Origin: Streptomyces sp. NBC_00190
Lineage (GTDB): Bacteria > Actinomycetota > Actinomycetes > Streptomycetales > Streptomycetaceae
DNA: 64,000 nt
Direction: 5' to 3'
Assembly: GCF_036203305.1 (NCBI RefSeq)
Contig: NZ_CP108131.1
Coordinates: 6,324,001 to 6,388,000 of the forward strand
Shown here piece by piece: positions 12,101 to 26,200 of this stretch (the stretch's first letter is position 1; the number at the start of each line of letters is the position of its first letter). Position numbers and translations under genes: made by a program. The notes beneath the pieces are model-generated. The model saw only the letters and a list, made by a program, of their open reading frames with translations, did not search any database and was not told the DNA's origin.

Positions 12101-14146
12101 CCCGTACTGCCCGCGCTCACCACCTGGCGGGCCGGCCGCCGCGAAGCCTCCGCCGTCGACGCGCTGCGCTACCGCGTGGCCTGGGCGCCGGTCGCCGACC
12201 CCGCGCCGGCAGCGCCGCTCGACGGCGAATGGCTCGTACTCCACGCACCCGCGCAGGGCCCCCTCGCCGCCCTGCTCGCGGACGCGCTCACCTCGCGCGG
12301 CGCGGCGCCCGTACTGCGGGAGACCGGCGGTACCGAGGGCCCCGTCCTCCCGGAGCAGCTCCCCGCGCCCCCGGCCGGGGTACTGAGCCTGCTCGCGCTC
12401 GACGACACCCCGCACCCCGGCCACCCCGAGCTCTCCCAGGGCCTCGCGGACACCGTCGCCCTGCTCCAGGAGCTGGCCGCCCGCGACGTCACCGCCCCCG
12501 TGTGGTGTGTGACCCGGGGGGCCGTGGCCACGGACGACGCCGACGCGGCGGCCCGGCCCGTACACCCCGCGCAGGCGGCCGTCTGGGGCCTCGGCGCGGC
12601 CTTCGCCCTGGAGAGCCCCGGGACATGGGGCGGCCTCGTCGACCTCCCGGCCGGCACCGACCCCGTCGGCATCGACCCGGCCGGCGCGGAAGCCGAACGG
12701 ATCGCGCTGCGGGTCTGCGACACCCTCTCCGGAGCCACCGGCGAGGACCAGGTCGCCGTCCGGCTCCAAGGCACCTACGCCCGCCGCCTCGTGCGCCCCG
12801 CGCAGCCCGACCCGGCCGGGCCGTGGCGGCCCCGCGGCACGGTCCTGGTCACCGGCGGCACCGGAGGGCTCGGCGCGCACGTCGCCCGCATGCTCGCGGC
12901 CGACGGCGCCGAACACGTCGTCCTCGTCGGCCGGCGCGGCCCGGACGCCCCGGGAGCCGCGGAACTGGCCGAGGAGCTGCGGGAGTCGGGGGTACGGGTA
13001 TCCGTCGAGGCGTGCGACATCGCCGACCGCGAAGCCGTACGCACCCTCCTCGCCGGACTCCCCGGCCTCACCGCGGTCATCCACGCGGCCGGACTTCCCC
13101 AGCGCATCGCGCCCCTGGGCGAACTGACCCTCGCGGACCTCGCCGACGTGGCCGCGGCCAAGGTCCTCGGCGCCCGCCACCTCGACGAACTCCTCGCGGA
13201 CACCCCGCTGGACGCCTTCGTCCTCTTCTCCTCCGGCGCAGCCGTGTGGGGCAGCGCCGGGCAGTCCGCCTACGGCAGCGCCAACGCCTACCTCGACGGC
13301 CTCGCCCACCGGCGCCGCGCCCGCGGCCTCGCCGCCACCTCCGTGGCCTGGGGCTCCTGGGACGGCGGCATGGTCGACGCCGAACTGGCCGCCGTCATGC
13401 GGCGCATCGGAGCGCCCGCGATGCGGCCCGAACTGGCCGTCGGCGCCCTGCGCCGCATCCTGGCCGGCGGGACCTCGCACGCCGTGGTCGCCGAGTTCGA
13501 CTGGGAGCGCTTCGCCCCCACCTACGTACTCGCCCGCCCGCGCCCCCTCCTCGACGCGCTGCCCGAGGCACGCGCCGCCCTCGCCCCCGATCCGGCACAG
13601 TCCGGCGGCGGGGACGGCACGGACCTCGGCGGCCGGCTGGCCGACCTGTCCCAGCCCGAACAGCGGGCGGCCCTGCTCGACCTGGTCCGTACGCACGTGG
13701 CGGCGCTGCTCGGCTACGAGGACCCGGCCGAGGTCCCCTCCGACCGCGGCTTCACCGACCTCGGCTTCGACTCGGTCGCCGCCGTTGACCTGCGCACGAG
13801 GCTCGTCGCGGCCACCGGCCGCCCCCTGCCCACCAGCATGATCTACGACCACCCCAGCCCCGGGGCGCTCGCGGCCCACCTGTGGTCCGAGCTCTGCCAG
13901 GACGACACCGCCGGCGAACTGCCGGTACTGGTGCAGCTGGACCGCCTCGAAGAGGCCGCCGCGGCGCTCGCCGCGGAGGAGATCGAGGCCACCCGCATCA
14001 CCGCCCGGCTGCAGAGCCTGCTGGCCCGGCTGACCGGAACCCTCGACGCGACGGCCGACGGCGCGCACGGCATCGGCGAACAGCTGGAATCCGCCTCGGC
14101 CGACGACGTCTTCGCCTTCATCGACAACGAACTCGGCCTCACCTGA
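9164..14146 (+). CDS. Type I modular PKS, one module (KS-AT-KR-ACP)
   Basis: 1660 residues with the N-terminal docking helix [20 protein letters not shown] (about residues 35-455, DTACSSS), AT (about 570-870, [13 protein letters not shown], malonyl type), a short [17 protein letters not shown] segment typical of the dimerisation element found before KRs in KR-only modules, KR (about 1225-1410) and ACP (about 1510-1580, [10 protein letters not shown]). The KR has no LDD-type motif and has Trp eight residues before the catalytic Tyr (WGSAGQSAY), which predicts an A1-type hydroxyl. With no DH the hydroxyl is kept. Unlike the other PKS genes here, its AT has no lower-GC recombinant patch. The C-terminal tail ends [11 protein letters not shown]. 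Confidence 0.95.
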   Translation: MSNDEKLRDYLKRATTELQRTRRQLREAEEQHHEPVAIVAMGCRFPGGITSPEELWDLVDAGRDAVSLFPDGRGWDMDALYDPEPATPGKTYCREGGFLHDAGEFDADFFKISPREARDTDPQQRLLLEVSWEAIERAGIDPTSLKGSRTGVFAGVVYHDYPGGGGTGGLASVASGRVAYSLGLEGPAVTVDTACSSSLVALHLAVQSVRTGECTMALAGGVTVMASPDSFVGFSQDRGLAPDGRCKSFAAAADGTTWSEGAGMVLVERLSDARRNGHPVLAVVRGSAMNSDGASNGLTAPNGPSQQRVIQQALASGRLTPADVDAVEAHGTGTTLGDPIEAQALLAAYGRERPADQPLWLGSFKSNIGHSQAAAGVGGVIKMVQAMRHGVLPRTLHVDEPSPNVDWSAGSVRLLTEPIAWPDRGHAKRAGVSSFGLSGTNVHVIVEEAPAPEAGSEPEAVGAGTVGAGTVGAGTDVGAVQDTPRPLPFLVSARRREALAAQATRLAGHVDAHPLHPLADTAWSLATTRGALEHRAVVVADTHDELARSLRGLAADPALPAPGTVTGIARPDALSAVLFTGQGAQRLGMGRELHAAHPVFARAFDEAVAALDEHLDTPLRDTVWGEDGELLADTGRAQPALFACEVALYRLIESWGVRPDFLAGHSIGELAAAHVSGVLTLPDAARLVAARGRLMRELPQGGAMVAIEATEDEVDPLLTAVTGIAALNGPRSVVVSGEEAEVLAVAGHFAALGRKTKRLAVSHAFHSPLMEPMLAEFRAVAESVPYGTARVPIVSTVTGELAGADDLASADYWVRHVRATVRFCDAVRLLADKGVHTFLELGPDAALTPLGPDCLAAARTEDQDGDGDGEDRPVFAAALRRGRGEERELAGALALAHTRGVHVDWAAYFTAATGSRPRRVDLPTYAFQRRNFWAQAQPGAAAATGPGTDPGESRFWEAVEREDTAGLAERLGLDPAALAPVLPALTTWRAGRREASAVDALRYRVAWAPVADPAPAAPLDGEWLVLHAPAQGPLAALLADALTSRGAAPVLRETGGTEGPVLPEQLPAPPAGVLSLLALDDTPHPGHPELSQGLADTVALLQELAARDVTAPVWCVTRGAVATDDADAAARPVHPAQAAVWGLGAAFALESPGTWGGLVDLPAGTDPVGIDPAGAEAERIALRVCDTLSGATGEDQVAVRLQGTYARRLVRPAQPDPAGPWRPRGTVLVTGGTGGLGAHVARMLAADGAEHVVLVGRRGPDAPGAAELAEELRESGVRVSVEACDIADREAVRTLLAGLPGLTAVIHAAGLPQRIAPLGELTLADLADVAAAKVLGARHLDELLADTPLDAFVLFSSGAAVWGSAGQSAYGSANAYLDGLAHRRRARGLAATSVAWGSWDGGMVDAELAAVMRRIGAPAMRPELAVGALRRILAGGTSHAVVAEFDWERFAPTYVLARPRPLLDALPEARAALAPDPAQSGGGDGTDLGGRLADLSQPEQRAALLDLVRTHVAALLGYEDPAEVPSDRGFTDLGFDSVAAVDLRTRLVAATGRPLPTSMIYDHPSPGALAAHLWSELCQDDTAGELPVLVQLDRLEEAAAALAAEEIEATRITARLQSLLARLTGTLDATADGAHGIGEQLESASADDVFAFIDNELGLT
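10544..10588 (+). repeat. Three in-frame 15-bp tandem repeats
   Basis: Three exact copies of GTCGGCGCCGGGACC are followed by a partial copy after a GAC insertion. They encode repeated VGAGT in the KS-AT linker of the PKS protein, where length change is tolerated. This is most likely replication slippage. Confidence 0.8.
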
Positions 14147-14241
14147 CCGACCGCGCGGCCCGATCCGCGGCCCGACACGCGACCCGCGAACTGCGACCCG
14201 ACTCGACCTCACGGCATGAACAAGGACTCGGTGGGACCAAG

Positions 14242-17200
14242 ATGTCCAATGACGACGCAAGGCTTCTCGACTACCTCAAGCGGGTCACGGCGGATCTGCA
14301 CCAGACCCGCCGCAGGCTTCAGGAGGTCGAGAACCAGGACCACGAGCCCATCGCCATCGTGGCGATGAGCTGCCGCTACCCCGGAGGCATCAGCACCCCG
14401 GACGACCTGTGGCGGCTCGTGGCCGACGGCCGGGACGCCATCACCACCTTCCCCACCGACCGGGGCTGGGACCTCGACGGGCTCCGCGGCGATGAGCAGG
14501 AGAGCACCGAGTCCGGCAGCAGCTACGTCCACGAGGGCGGCTTCGTCCAGGACGTCGCCGGCTTCGACGCGGGGTTCTTCGGGATCAGTCCCAACGAGGC
14601 GCTGACCATGGACCCGCAGCAGCGGCTGCTGCTGGAGGTGTCCTGGGAGGCGATCGAGCGGGCCGGCATCGACCCGGTGTCGCTGCGCGGCAAGCCGGTC
14701 GGCGTGTTCGCCGGCTCCGGGATCCAGGACTACGAGTACCTGATCGGCGCGGCGGGCGAGGTCGCCGAGGCCTACATGACCACGGCCAACGCGGCCGCCG
14801 TCATATCCGGCCGGATCTCCTACACCCTGGGGCTGGAAGGCCCCGCGGTCACCGTCGACACGGCGTGCTCCTCCTCCCTCGTCTCCCTCCACCTGGCCGC
14901 CCAGGCGCTCCGCCAGCGGGAATGCTCGCTGGCCCTCGCCGGCGGCGTCATGGTGATGTCCACCCCCTCGCCGTTCATCGCGTTCAGCCGGCAGCGCGGC
15001 CTCGCCCCCGACGGCCGCTGCAAGGCCTTCGCCGAGGCGGCCGACGGCACCGGCTGGTCCGAGGGCGCGGGCATGCTCGTACTCGAACGGCTGGCGGATG
15101 CGCGCCGCAACGGCCACCCCGTGCTGGCCGTCGTACGCGGCAGCGCCGTCAACCAGGACGGCGCCAGCAACGGTCTGACCGCCCCCAACGGCCGGGCCCA
15201 GCAGCGGGTCATCCGCCAGGCGCTCGCCAACGCCCGGATCCCGGCCACGCAGGTGGACGTCGTCGAGGGGCACGGCACCGGTACGACCCTGGGCGACCCC
15301 ATCGAGGCGCAGGCGCTGCTGGCCACCTACGGGCAGGACCGCCCCGAGGGGCAGCCGCTGTGGCTGGGCTCCATCAAGTCCAACCTCGGGCACGCGCAGG
15401 CCGCCGCCGGTGTCGGCAGCGTCATCAAGATGGTCATGGCCCTGCGCAACGGAGTGCTGCCGCAGACCCTGCACGTCGACGAACCGTCGAGCCACGTCGA
15501 CTGGACCGCGGGCCAGGTCCGGCTGCTGGCCGAATCCCGTGAGTGGGAGCGCGCCGAGGACCGGCCGCGACGGGCCGGCGTCTCCGCGTTCGGAGTCAGC
15601 GGCACCAACGCCCACGTCATCCTGGAGGAAGCCCCCGCCGAGGAGCCGGCCGAGCCCGCCGAGTCCGCCGACGCGCCGCAGGAGCCGTCCGCCGCCGCCG
15701 TCGTACCGCTGCCCGCCCTCCTGCCCTGGCCGGTCTCCGGCCGCGACGCCCAGGCGCTGGCCGCCCAGGCGGGCCGGGTGCGCGCCCACGTCACGGCCGC
15801 ACCGGAGCCCGGATCCGCGGACCTGGCCTACTCGCTGGCCACGAGCCGCGCGGCGCTCGACCACCGTGCCGTCGTCCTGGCGGACGGCCGGGACGCCGCG
15901 CTCGCCGGTCTCGCCGCGCTGGCCGAGGGGCAGCCGCACCCGGGTGTGGTGAGCGGGGTGGTGGCGAAGGGCCGGACCGCGTTCCTGTTCACCGGCCAGG
16001 GCGCGCAACGCCTCGGGATGGGGCGGGAGTTGTACGCGTCCTTCCCGGTGTTCGCCGAGGCCTTCGACGCGGTGTGCGCGGAGATCGACCCGCACCTGGG
16101 CCGGTCGTTGCGTGAGGTGGTGTGGGGTGAGGACGCGGAGGCGCTGAACGCGACCGCGATCACCCAGCCCGCCCTGTTCGCCCTCGAAGTCGCCCTGTTC
16201 CGGCTCGTGGAAGCCTGGGGCATCACCCCCGACGCGGTCGCCGGGCACTCGATCGGCGAGCTGGCCGCCGCCCACGCCGTGGGCGTGCTGTCGCTCGCCG
16301 ACGCGGCCCGCCTGGTGGTCGCCCGCGGGCGCCTGATGCAGGAACTGCCCGACGGCGGCGCGATGCTCGCCGTCCAGGCCACCGAGCAGGAAGTCCTCCC
16401 GCTGCTCACCGACGGCGTGGACATCGCCGCCGTCAACGGCCCCGAATCCGTGGTCGTCTCGGGAACCGGGGACGCCGTCCTCGCGATCGGCGAACACTTC
16501 ACCGCGGCCGGACGAAAGACCAGCCGTCTCGCCGTCTCGCACGCCTTCCACTCGCCCCTCATGGAGCCGATGCTCGACGCCTTCCGGGCCGTCGCGCAGG
16601 AGCTGACGTACGAGGAGCCGCGCATCGCGGCCGTGTCCACGGTGACCGGCGACCGCCCCGGCGCCCGCTGGCAGTCCCCGGACTACTGGGTCTCCCAGGT
16701 CCGGGAGGCCGTCCGGTTCGCCGACGCCGTCCGCGCCCTGGAACAGGAGGGCGTCACCCGCTTCCTGGAGATCGGCCCCGACGGCATCCTCACCGGACTC
16801 GCCCAGCAGAGCGCCGCCTCCGAGCAGGCGGTCCTCGTACCGGCCCTGCGCCGCAGCCGCCCCGAGCCCGAGGCCCTGGTCACCGCCGTGGCCCAGCTCT
16901 ACGCCTCCGGCACGGCCGTCGACTGGGAGGCCTTCTACGCCGGTACCGGCGCCCGCCGCGTCGACCTGCCCACCTACGCCTTCCAGCGCACCCGCTACTG
17001 GGTCGAGGGCACCGGCGCCCTCGGCGACCTCTCGGCAGCCGGCCTGGCCGCCGCCGGGCACCCGCTGCTCGGCGCCGTGGTCTCCCTCGCCGACTCCGGC
17101 GGCGTGGTCCTGACCGGCAGGGTCTCCGTATCGGCCCAGCCCTGGCTCGCCGACCACGTCGTCGGCGACTCCGTGGTCTTCCCCGGCACCGGCTTCGTGG

Positions 17201-20200
17201 AGCTCGCCGTGCGTGCGGGCGACCAGGTCGGCTGCGAACTGCTCGAAGAGCTGATGCTCCAGGCTCCCCTGGTCCTGCCCGAGCGCGGCGCGGTCGCCCT
17301 CCAGGTCGAGGTCGGCGCCGCGGACGCCTCCGGGCGGCGACCGGTCAGCGTCCACTCCCGCCGGGACGACCAGCCCGACCAGCCGTGGACCCTGCACGCG
17401 GCCGGCGTCCTGGCCACCGCCGCGGACTCCGCTCTCGACTCCCTCGGCCTGGACACCTGGCCGCCCGCCGCCGCCACCCCGATCGAGACGGACGGCGTGT
17501 ACGAGGCGCTGGCCGAGGCCGGCCTCCCGTACGGCCCGGCCTTCCGCGGGCTCTCGGCCGCCTGGGCCGCAGGGACCGAGGTGTACGCCGAGGTCGCCCT
17601 GCCGGAGCGGGCCCACGCCGACGCAGCCGCGTTCGGCCTGCACCCGGCGCTGCTGGACGCCTCGCTGCACGGTTCCGTCTTCACCGGCCTGTTCGCCGGG
17701 GCCCAGGGCCCGGTCCTGCCGTTCGTCTGGACGGGAGTGCGGCTGCACGCCTCCGGCGCCAACCGGCTGCGGGTCCGGATCGCACCCGACGGCGCGGGCG
17801 CCATCGCCCTGTCCGTCGGCGACGAGACGGGCCGACCGGTGCTGTCCGTGGACTCCCTGGTCCTGCGCGAGGTCTCCGCCGAGCAGCTCGCCGCCGCCCG
17901 CACGGTCGCCCACGAATCCCTCTTCGCCCTCGACTGGACCGCGCTGCCCGCCCCCGCGGCCCCGGCGGCCGCACCGGCCGACTGGGACACCCTGCCCGCC
18001 GACGGGCCCGTACCGCAGACCGTCGTCCTGCGCTCGCTGCCCGGGTCGGACCCGGCGTCGGTGCGCGCCGCCACCGCCAGGGTGCTCGCCGTCCTGCAGA
18101 GCTGGCTCGCCGACGAGCGGTACGCCGCCTCGCGGCTGCTCGTCGCGACCTCCGGGGCCGTGGCCCGGCCCGGCGAGGACGTCACCGACCTGGCCGGCGC
18201 GGCCGTGTGGGGCCTGGTGCGTTCCGCACAGGCCGAGAACCCGGACCGGTTCCTCCTCACGGACCTCTCCGACCTCGCCGACGCGGGGGAGGCCGCCGCC
18301 GCGGTGGCCGCCGACGAGCCCCAGACCCTCGTACGCGGCACGACCGTGCACGGCGCGCGCCTCGCCCGCCTCACCGACGACCCCGAGCGACGCGTCCGGC
18401 CCGACTTCGGCAACGGCACCGTCCTGGTCACCGGCGCGACCGGCGCCCTCGGCCGCCTGGTGGCCCGGCAGCTGGTCGAGGCCCACGGCGTACGCAGCCT
18501 CCTGCTGGTCTCGCGGCGCGGTGCGGACGCCCCGGGAGCCGTCGAACTCCGCGCCGAACTGCGCGGACTCGGCGCCGAGGCCACCGTCGCCGCCTGCGAC
18601 GCGGGAGACCGCGACGCCCTCGCCGCGCTCATCACCGGCGTGCCGCTCACCGGCGTGGTCCACCTCGCCGGCGTGCTCGACGACGCGCTCATCGCCTCGC
18701 TGACCCCGCAGAGCCTGGACACCGTACTCGCCGCCAAGGCCGACGCGGCGCTCCACCTGCACGAACTGACCCGCGGCCTGGAGCTGTCGGCCTTCGTGCT
18801 GTTCTCCTCCGCGACCGGCGTCCTGGGCGTGCCCGGACAGGGCAACTACGGTGCGGCGAACGCCCTGCTCGACGCTCTCGCCACCCACCGGCGCGCCCAC
18901 GGCCTGCCCGCCCAGTCCCTCGCCTGGGGCCTGTGGGCGAGCGGCATGTCCGGCTCCCTGACCGACGCCGACCTCCAGCGGATGAGCCGCACCGGCATCG
19001 GCGCGCTCACCGTTGCATACGGGGTGGACCTCTTCGACCGGGCCCTGACGGTCGACAACCCGCTCGTCGTCCCGATCCGCCTCGACGTGCGCACGCTCGC
19101 CGAGGCGGGCGAGGCCCTGCCGCCGCTCTTCCGCGGCCTGGTCCGCGTACGGGCGCGCAGGAGCGCGGTGTCGGCCCCCGAGGCGGCCGGCGCCCTGCGG
19201 GGCCGACTGGCCGGACTGGACCGGGAGGAGCGCACGGCCGTCCTGCTCGACCTGGTCCGTACGCAGGTCGCCGTCACCCTCGGATACCCGGGGGCGCACG
19301 CGGTCGACGAGACGCGGGCGTTCAGCGAGCTCGGCTTCGACTCGCTCACCGCGGTCGAGTTCCGCAACGCCGTCAGCGCCGCCGCCGACGTCCGGCTGCC
19401 CGCCACCCTCGCCTTCGACTACCCCAACCCGCGCGCGCTGGCCCGCCACCTCCTCGACGAACTCGACGGATCCACCGGGCAGTCGGGCCCAGCGGCCACC
19501 GCGGTCCGGTCCGGCGGAGCCGTCGACGACGACCCGATCGTGATCGTCGCCATGGCCTGCCGCTACCCCGGCGGCGTACGCACCCCCGAGGACCTGTGGC
19601 AGCTGGTCGCCGACGGCGTCGACGCCGTCTCCGGCTTCCCCGCCAACCGCGGATGGGACCTCGACCGCATCTACGACCCGACCGCCGAGCGGCCCCACAC
19701 CAGCTACGCCCGCGAGGGCGGCTTCCTGCACGAGGCGGGCGAGTTCGACCCGGCCTTCTTCGGGATCAGCCCCAACGAGGCGGCTGTCATGGACCCGCAG
19801 CAGTTCCTGCTGCTGGAGACGGCCTGGGAGGTGTTCGAGCGGGCCGGGATCGACCCGGAGACCCTGCGCGGCAGCATGACCGGCTGCTACGCCGGGATGA
19901 TGTACCACGACTACGCCGCCAACAACAGCACCGGAGCCATCGCCTCCGGGCGCGTCTCGTACGTGTTCGGCCTCGAGGGGCCGGCCGTCACCGTGGACAC
20001 GGCGTGCTCGTCCTCGCTGGTCGCGCTGCACATGGCGGCGCAGGCGCTGAGGTCGGGGGAGTGCTCCCTCGCCCTGGCCGGCGGCGTCGCCGTCATGGCC
20101 ACCCCCGAGGTCTTCGTCGAGTTCAGCCGGCAGCGCGGCCTCGCCCCCGACGGCCGGTGCAAGTCGTTCGGTGTGAACGCGAACGGCACGGGCTGGGGCG

Positions 20201-23200
20201 AGGGCGCCGGAATGCTGCTGCTGGAGCGGCTTTCGGACGCGCGGCGCAACGGGCACCCGGTCCTGGCGACGGTGCGGGGTTCGGCGCTGAACCAGGACGG
20301 TGCGTCGAACGGTCTGACCGCGCCGAACGGTCCCGCGCAGCAGCGGGTGATCCGCCAGGCGCTGGCCAACGCCGGTCTGTCGGCGTTCGAGGTCGACGCG
20401 GTGGAGGCACACGGCACCGGTACGACCCTGGGCGACCCGATCGAAGCGCAGGCGCTGCTGGCCACGTACGGACAGGACCGGCCCGAGGGCCAGCCGCTGT
20501 GGCTGGGCTCCATCAAGTCCAACATGGGCCACACGCAGGCCGCGGCGGGCGTCGCGGGCATCATCAAGATGGTCATGGCGATGCGGCACGGTGTGCTGCC
20601 GCCGACCCTCCACGCCGAGGAGCGCTCGGACCAGATCGACTGGTCGGCGGGCGAGGTGGAACTACTCACCGAGGCCCGGGAATGGCAGGCCGACGGCCGT
20701 CCGCGCCGGGCCGGCATCTCCTCCTTCGGCATCAGCGGGACCAACGCCCACGTGATCGTCGAAGAGGTTCCCGCCGCCCCGCGGCCCGCCGAAGCGGAGG
20801 CCGAGGCCGGTGGCGAACCGTCCGTGGCTCCCTGGGTGTTGTCGGCGAAGTCCGCGAAGGCGCTGGCCGGCCAGGCCGAGCGGCTGCTCGCGGTGGCGGA
20901 CGCGTACCGCCCCGAGGACATCGGGCACACCCTGGCCTCGGCGCGCAGCACGATGGAGCACCGGGCCGTGGTGGTGGGTGAGCGCGAGAGCGCGCTCGCG
21001 GCCCTCGCGGCGGGCGAGACCCACCCCGCGGTGGTCGCCGGACAGACACAGTCCGGTGGCCGGACGGCGTTCCTGTTCACGGGGCAGGGTGCGCAGCGGC
21101 TGGGTATGGGGCGGGAGTTGTACGTGTCCTTCCCGGTGTTCGCCGAGGCGTTCGACGCGGTGTGTGCGGAGGTCGACGGGCATCTGGGGTGCTCGTTGCG
21201 TGAGGTGGTGTGGGGTGAGGATGCGGAGGCGTTGAACGCGACCGCGATCACCCAGCCCGCCCTGTTCGCGCTTGAGGTGGCGTTGTTCCGGCTGGTCGAG
21301 GCGTGGGGTGTGAAGCCCGATGTGGTGGCCGGTCATTCGATCGGTGAGCTGGCGGCGGCGCATGTCGCCGGTGTGTTGTCGTTGGCGGATGCGGCTCAAC
21401 TTGTGGTGGCGCGTGGCCGTCTGATGCAGGCGCTGCCTGCGGGTGGTGCGATGCTGGCCGTGCAGGCCACGGAGGCGGAGGTGCTGCCGCTGCTGTCCGA
21501 TGGTGTCGGTGTCGCGGCGGTGAACGGTCCGCAGTCGGTGGTGGTCTCGGGTGTCGAGGCCGGGGTCCTGGCCGTGGGTGAGCACTTCTCGGCGGCGGGT
21601 CGCAAGACCAGCCGTCTGTCGGTGTCGCACGCGTTCCACTCGGCTCTGATGGACCCGATGCTGGACGAGTTCCGGACCGTTGCCGAGGCCTTGACCTTCA
21701 ACGCTCCTCGCGTGCAGGTCGTCTCCACGGTCTCGGGTGAGCTGTCGGAGGCGTGGCAGTCGCCCGAGTACTGGGTCGGGCAGGTCCGTGAGGCCGTCCG
21801 CTTCGCCGACGCCGTCCGCACGCTGGAGCAGCAGGGTGTGACCCGGTTCCTGGAGATCGGCCCGGACGGGATCCTGACCGGCCTCGCCGCGCAGAGCCTG
21901 GACGACGCCGTGCTCGTCGCGGCCGTGCGCAAGAACCGCTCCGAGCCGGAGACCCTGGTCGCCGCCGTGGCCCAGCTCCACGTCCACGGCGTGGCCGTCG
22001 ACTGGGAGGCGTTCCACGCCGGTACCGGCGCCCGCCGCGTCGACCTGCCCACCTACGCCTTCCAACGCACCCGCTACTGGATCGGCACCGAGGAGTACCT
22101 CGCCAACTCGTGGATCGGCTCCGGCAGCGGCAGCATGGCGACCGCAGGCCTGACCGATGCCGGGCACCCGCTGCTCGGCGCGGTCCTGCCCTCCCCGGAC
22201 ACCGACCTGGTCACCTTCACCGGCCGGCTGTCCGCGAGCACCCACGCCTGGATCGCCGATCACGAGGTCCTGGGGAACGTCCTGCTGCCGGGTACCGGCT
22301 TCGTGGAGCTGGCGGTACGCGCCGGTGACCAGGTGGGCTGCGACGTATTGGAGGAGCTGGCACTCCAGGCACCGCTGATCCTCCCCGAGCGCGGCGCGCT
22401 GACCGTACAGATGGTCGTCGGCGCGGCCGACGCCTCCGGGCGGCGGTCGGTGAGCGTCTACTCGCGCGCCGAGGACCGGCCGGACCTGCCGTGGACCCTG
22501 CACGCCGACGGCGTGCTCGCCACGCGCGCCGGAGCCCCCGGCTTCGACCTGGCCGCGTGGCCGCCCGCGGGAGCGGACGAACTGCCCCTGGACGGCGCGT
22601 ACGAGGGCCTGCGCGAGCGCGGCTTCGGCTACGGTCCGACGTTCCAGGGCCTCAAGGCGGCCTGGCGGCGGGGCGACGTGCTCTACGCCGAGGTCGCGCT
22701 GCCGGAGCAGTCGCACGCCGAGGCCGCGGAGTTCGGACTCCACCCCGCGCTCCTGGACGCCGCCATGCACGCGGCACTGGTGAACGGCACCGGCGGCGAC
22801 GAGACCGTACTGCCCTTCGTCTGGAAGGACATCACGCTGCACGCGGCGGGAGCCTCCGCCGTACGGGTGAGGATCACCCAGCCCACGCCGGAGAGCCTCT
22901 CGCTGCAGGTGGCCGATGCCACCGGCGCCCCCGTCGCCACCGTCGGCGCGGTCGTCGGCCGGCCCGTCTCCACGGAGCAGCTCGACGCGGGCGGAACCGA
23001 TTCGCTCTTCCGCATCGCCTGGAACCCGCTGCCCGTGCCGGCCTCGGCGGGCTCCCAGAGCCTGCCCGAAGGCACGGTCGTCTTCGAGTGCGACCCGGCG
23101 GACACGGACGTCCCGGCCGCCGTGCACGACCTGGCCAACCGGGCCTTGGCGGCGGTCCAGGACTGGCTGGCCGAGGAGCGTCCCGAGGGCGCGGTGCTGG

Positions 23201-26200
23201 CGGTGGTCACGCGGGGTGCGGTGGCCGTCGGCGACGGTGAGGCCGTCGATGTGCGGCAGGCTCCGGTGTGGGGTCTGGTGCGGTCGGCGCAGGCGGAGAA
23301 CCCGGGCCGGTTCGCGCTGATCGACACCGACGACTCGGTGGACCTGGCGCGGGTACTGGCCCTGGGCGAGCCCGAGTCGGCCGTACGCGCCGGTGAGGTG
23401 TCGGTGCCGCGGCTGGCCCGGGTGTCGGCGGACGACGGCGCGGAGCCGGTGTGGGACGCGGCCGGAACCGTCGTGATCACGGGCGGTACGGGCGGCCTGG
23501 GCGCCCTGGTGGCCCGCCACCTGGTGGCCGAGCACGGGATACGGCACCTGCTGCTCCTGGGCAGGCGGGGCGCGGACACGCCCGGCGTCGACGGACTGCT
23601 CGCGGATCTCACGGAATCGGGTGCCTCGGTCGCCGTCGCCGCGTGCGACGTGGCGGACCGGGACGCGCTGAAGGCGGTCCTGGACGGTGTGGATCCGGCG
23701 CACCCCCTGACGGGCGTGGTCCACGTGGCCGGAGTCGCCGACAACGGCGTCATCGGAGCCCTCACTCCCGAGCGCATGGACGCCGTGCTGCGTCCGAAGG
23801 CGGACGCGGCCTGGCATCTGCACGAGCTGACCCGGGGCCTGGACCTGTCGGCGTTCGTCATGTTCTCGTCGGCGGGCGGTCTGGTGCTGGCGGCCGGTCA
23901 GGGCAATTACGCGGCCGCCAACGTCTTCCTCGACGCGCTCGCGGCTCACCGCCGCGCGGAGGGGCTGGCGGCCACCGCGATGGCCTTCGGCCTCTGGGGC
24001 GTCAACACCGGCATGACCACCATGCTGGACCTGGCCGAGGAGCGCATGGCGGCCCAGGGCCTGCCCGCCCTCTCCCAGGCCGAGGGCCTGGCGCTGTTCA
24101 GCCTCTCCCTGCGCTCGGGACAGCCCGCCCTCGTCCCCCTGCGGATCGACACCAACGTCCTGCGCGGCCGGGCCGAAGAGCTTCCCGCCCTCCTCCGTGG
24201 CCTCGTACGCGTCCCGGTGCGCCGGGCCGCGCAGTCCGCGGACGGCGGCGACGGGCTGCTCGCACGGCTGGCCGGGCTGGACGCCGACGGGCAGGCCGCG
24301 GCGCTCCTCGACCTCGTACGCGGCCAGGTCGCCGGTGTCCTCGGCCACGCCTCGCCGGACGCGATCGAGCCCGAGCGGGCCTTCAGCGAGCTGGGCTTCG
24401 ACTCGCTCGCCGCCGTGGAGCTGCGCAACCGGCTCGGCTCGGCGACCGGGCTGCGGCTGCCCGCCACGCTGATCTTCGACTACCCGACCGCGCAGTCCGT
24501 GGCCGCACACATCGGCGCCGAGGTGGCCGGCCGGAGCCACATCGCACCCGTACCCGCCCGCGCCGTGCCGGCCGCCTCCGGCGGACCGGACGTGGACGAC
24601 CCGATCGTGATCGTGGGGATGGGCTGCCGCTACCCGGGCGGGGTGACCACGCCGGACGAGCTGTGGGACCTCGTGGCCGGAGGCGTCGACGCCATCGGCG
24701 GGTTCCCGGCCGACCGGGGCTGGGACCCGGAGGTCTACGACCCGGAGCCGGGCACGCCCGGCCGGACGTACGCCCGCGAAGGCGGATTCCTCTACGACGC
24801 GGCCGAGTTCGACCCGGTGTTCTTCGGGATCAGCCCGAACGAGGCGCTGATGATGGACCCGCAGCAGCGGCTGCTGCTGGAGGTGTCCTGGGAGGCGATC
24901 GAGAGGGCCGGTATCGACCCGGCGGCCCTCAAGGGCAGTTCGACCGGCGTGTTCGCCGGTGTGATGTACCACGACTACGCCCTCGGCGTGGAGGCCGCGG
25001 CCAGCAGCGGCGGCAGCCTCGTCTCCGGCCGTACGTCGTACACGCTCGGGCTCGAAGGCCCCTCGGTCACCGTGGACACGGCCTGCTCGTCCTCGCTGGT
25101 CGCACTGCACATGGCGGTGCAGGCGCTGAGGTCGGGGGAGTGCTCCCTCGCCCTGGCCGGCGGTGTCGCCGTCATGGGCACACCGGGCATGTTCGTGGAG
25201 TTCAGCCGGCAGCGCGGGCTCGCCCCCGACGGCCGGTCCAAGTCCTTCGCCGCCTCGGCCGACGGTGTCGCCTGGGGCGAGGGCGCGGGCGTCCTGCTCC
25301 TGGAGCGGCTCTCCGACGCGCGGCGGGCCGGCCACCCGGTGGTCGCCGTCGTCCGCGGGTCCGCCCTGAACCAGGACGGTGCGTCGAACGGTCTGACCGC
25401 GCCGAACGGGCCCTCGCAGCAGCGGGTGATCCGCCAGGCGCTGGCCAACGCCGGTCTGTCGGCGGTCGAGGTCGACGCGGTGGAGGCACATGGCACCGGT
25501 ACGACCCTGGGCGACCCGATCGAGGCGCAGGCACTGCTGGCGACGTACGGGCAGGACCGCCCCGAGGGCCGGCCCCTCTACCTGGGCTCCATCAAGTCCA
25601 ACATGGGCCACACCCAGGCATCCGCGGGCGTCGCGGGCATCATCAAGATGGTCATGGCCATGCGCCACGGGACGCTGCCGAAGACCCTGCACGTGGACGC
25701 GCCGTCCGACCAGGTGGACTGGGCGGCGGGGAGCGTGGAACTGCTCACCGAGGCCCGGGAATGGCAGACCACGGACCGGCCCCGCCGGGCCGCCGTCTCC
25801 TCCTTCGGCATCAGCGGGACGAACGCCCACGTCATCGTCGAGGAGGCCCCCGAAGGTGCGGAGGCGCAGGCCGAACGGGCCGGACTCCCGGCCCTGCCCT
25901 GGGTGCTGTCGGCCAAGACCCCGCAGGCCCTCGCAGCCCAGGCCGAACGCCTGCTGGAGCAGGTCACGGACCGGCCGGAGAGCGACGCGACGGACATCGG
26001 CCTCTCACTGGTCTCCTCGCGCACGGCGTTCGCCCACCGGGCGGTGGTCGTGGGAACGGAGCGTTCGGAGCTGCTGCACGGGCTGACCGCCCTGGCCCAG
26101 GGCCGCAACGCACCCGCGGTGGTCCGGGACCTGGCGCGCCGCTCCGGAAAGACCGCGTTCCTGTTCACGGGGCAGGGTGCACAACGCCTCGGTATGGGGC

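Noticed and set aside
13882..14241. Upstream extension of the large PKS frame
   Set aside because: This part overlaps the previous PKS gene in another frame and encodes Arg-rich shadow sequence. The docking helix begins at the ATG at 14242.
9128..20613. Very long minus-strand open frames opposite the PKS genes (for example 9128-14260 and 14209-20613)
   Set aside because: They lie opposite well-supported PKS genes, encode low-complexity His/Gly/Arg-rich sequence with no domain, and arise from high GC at third positions.
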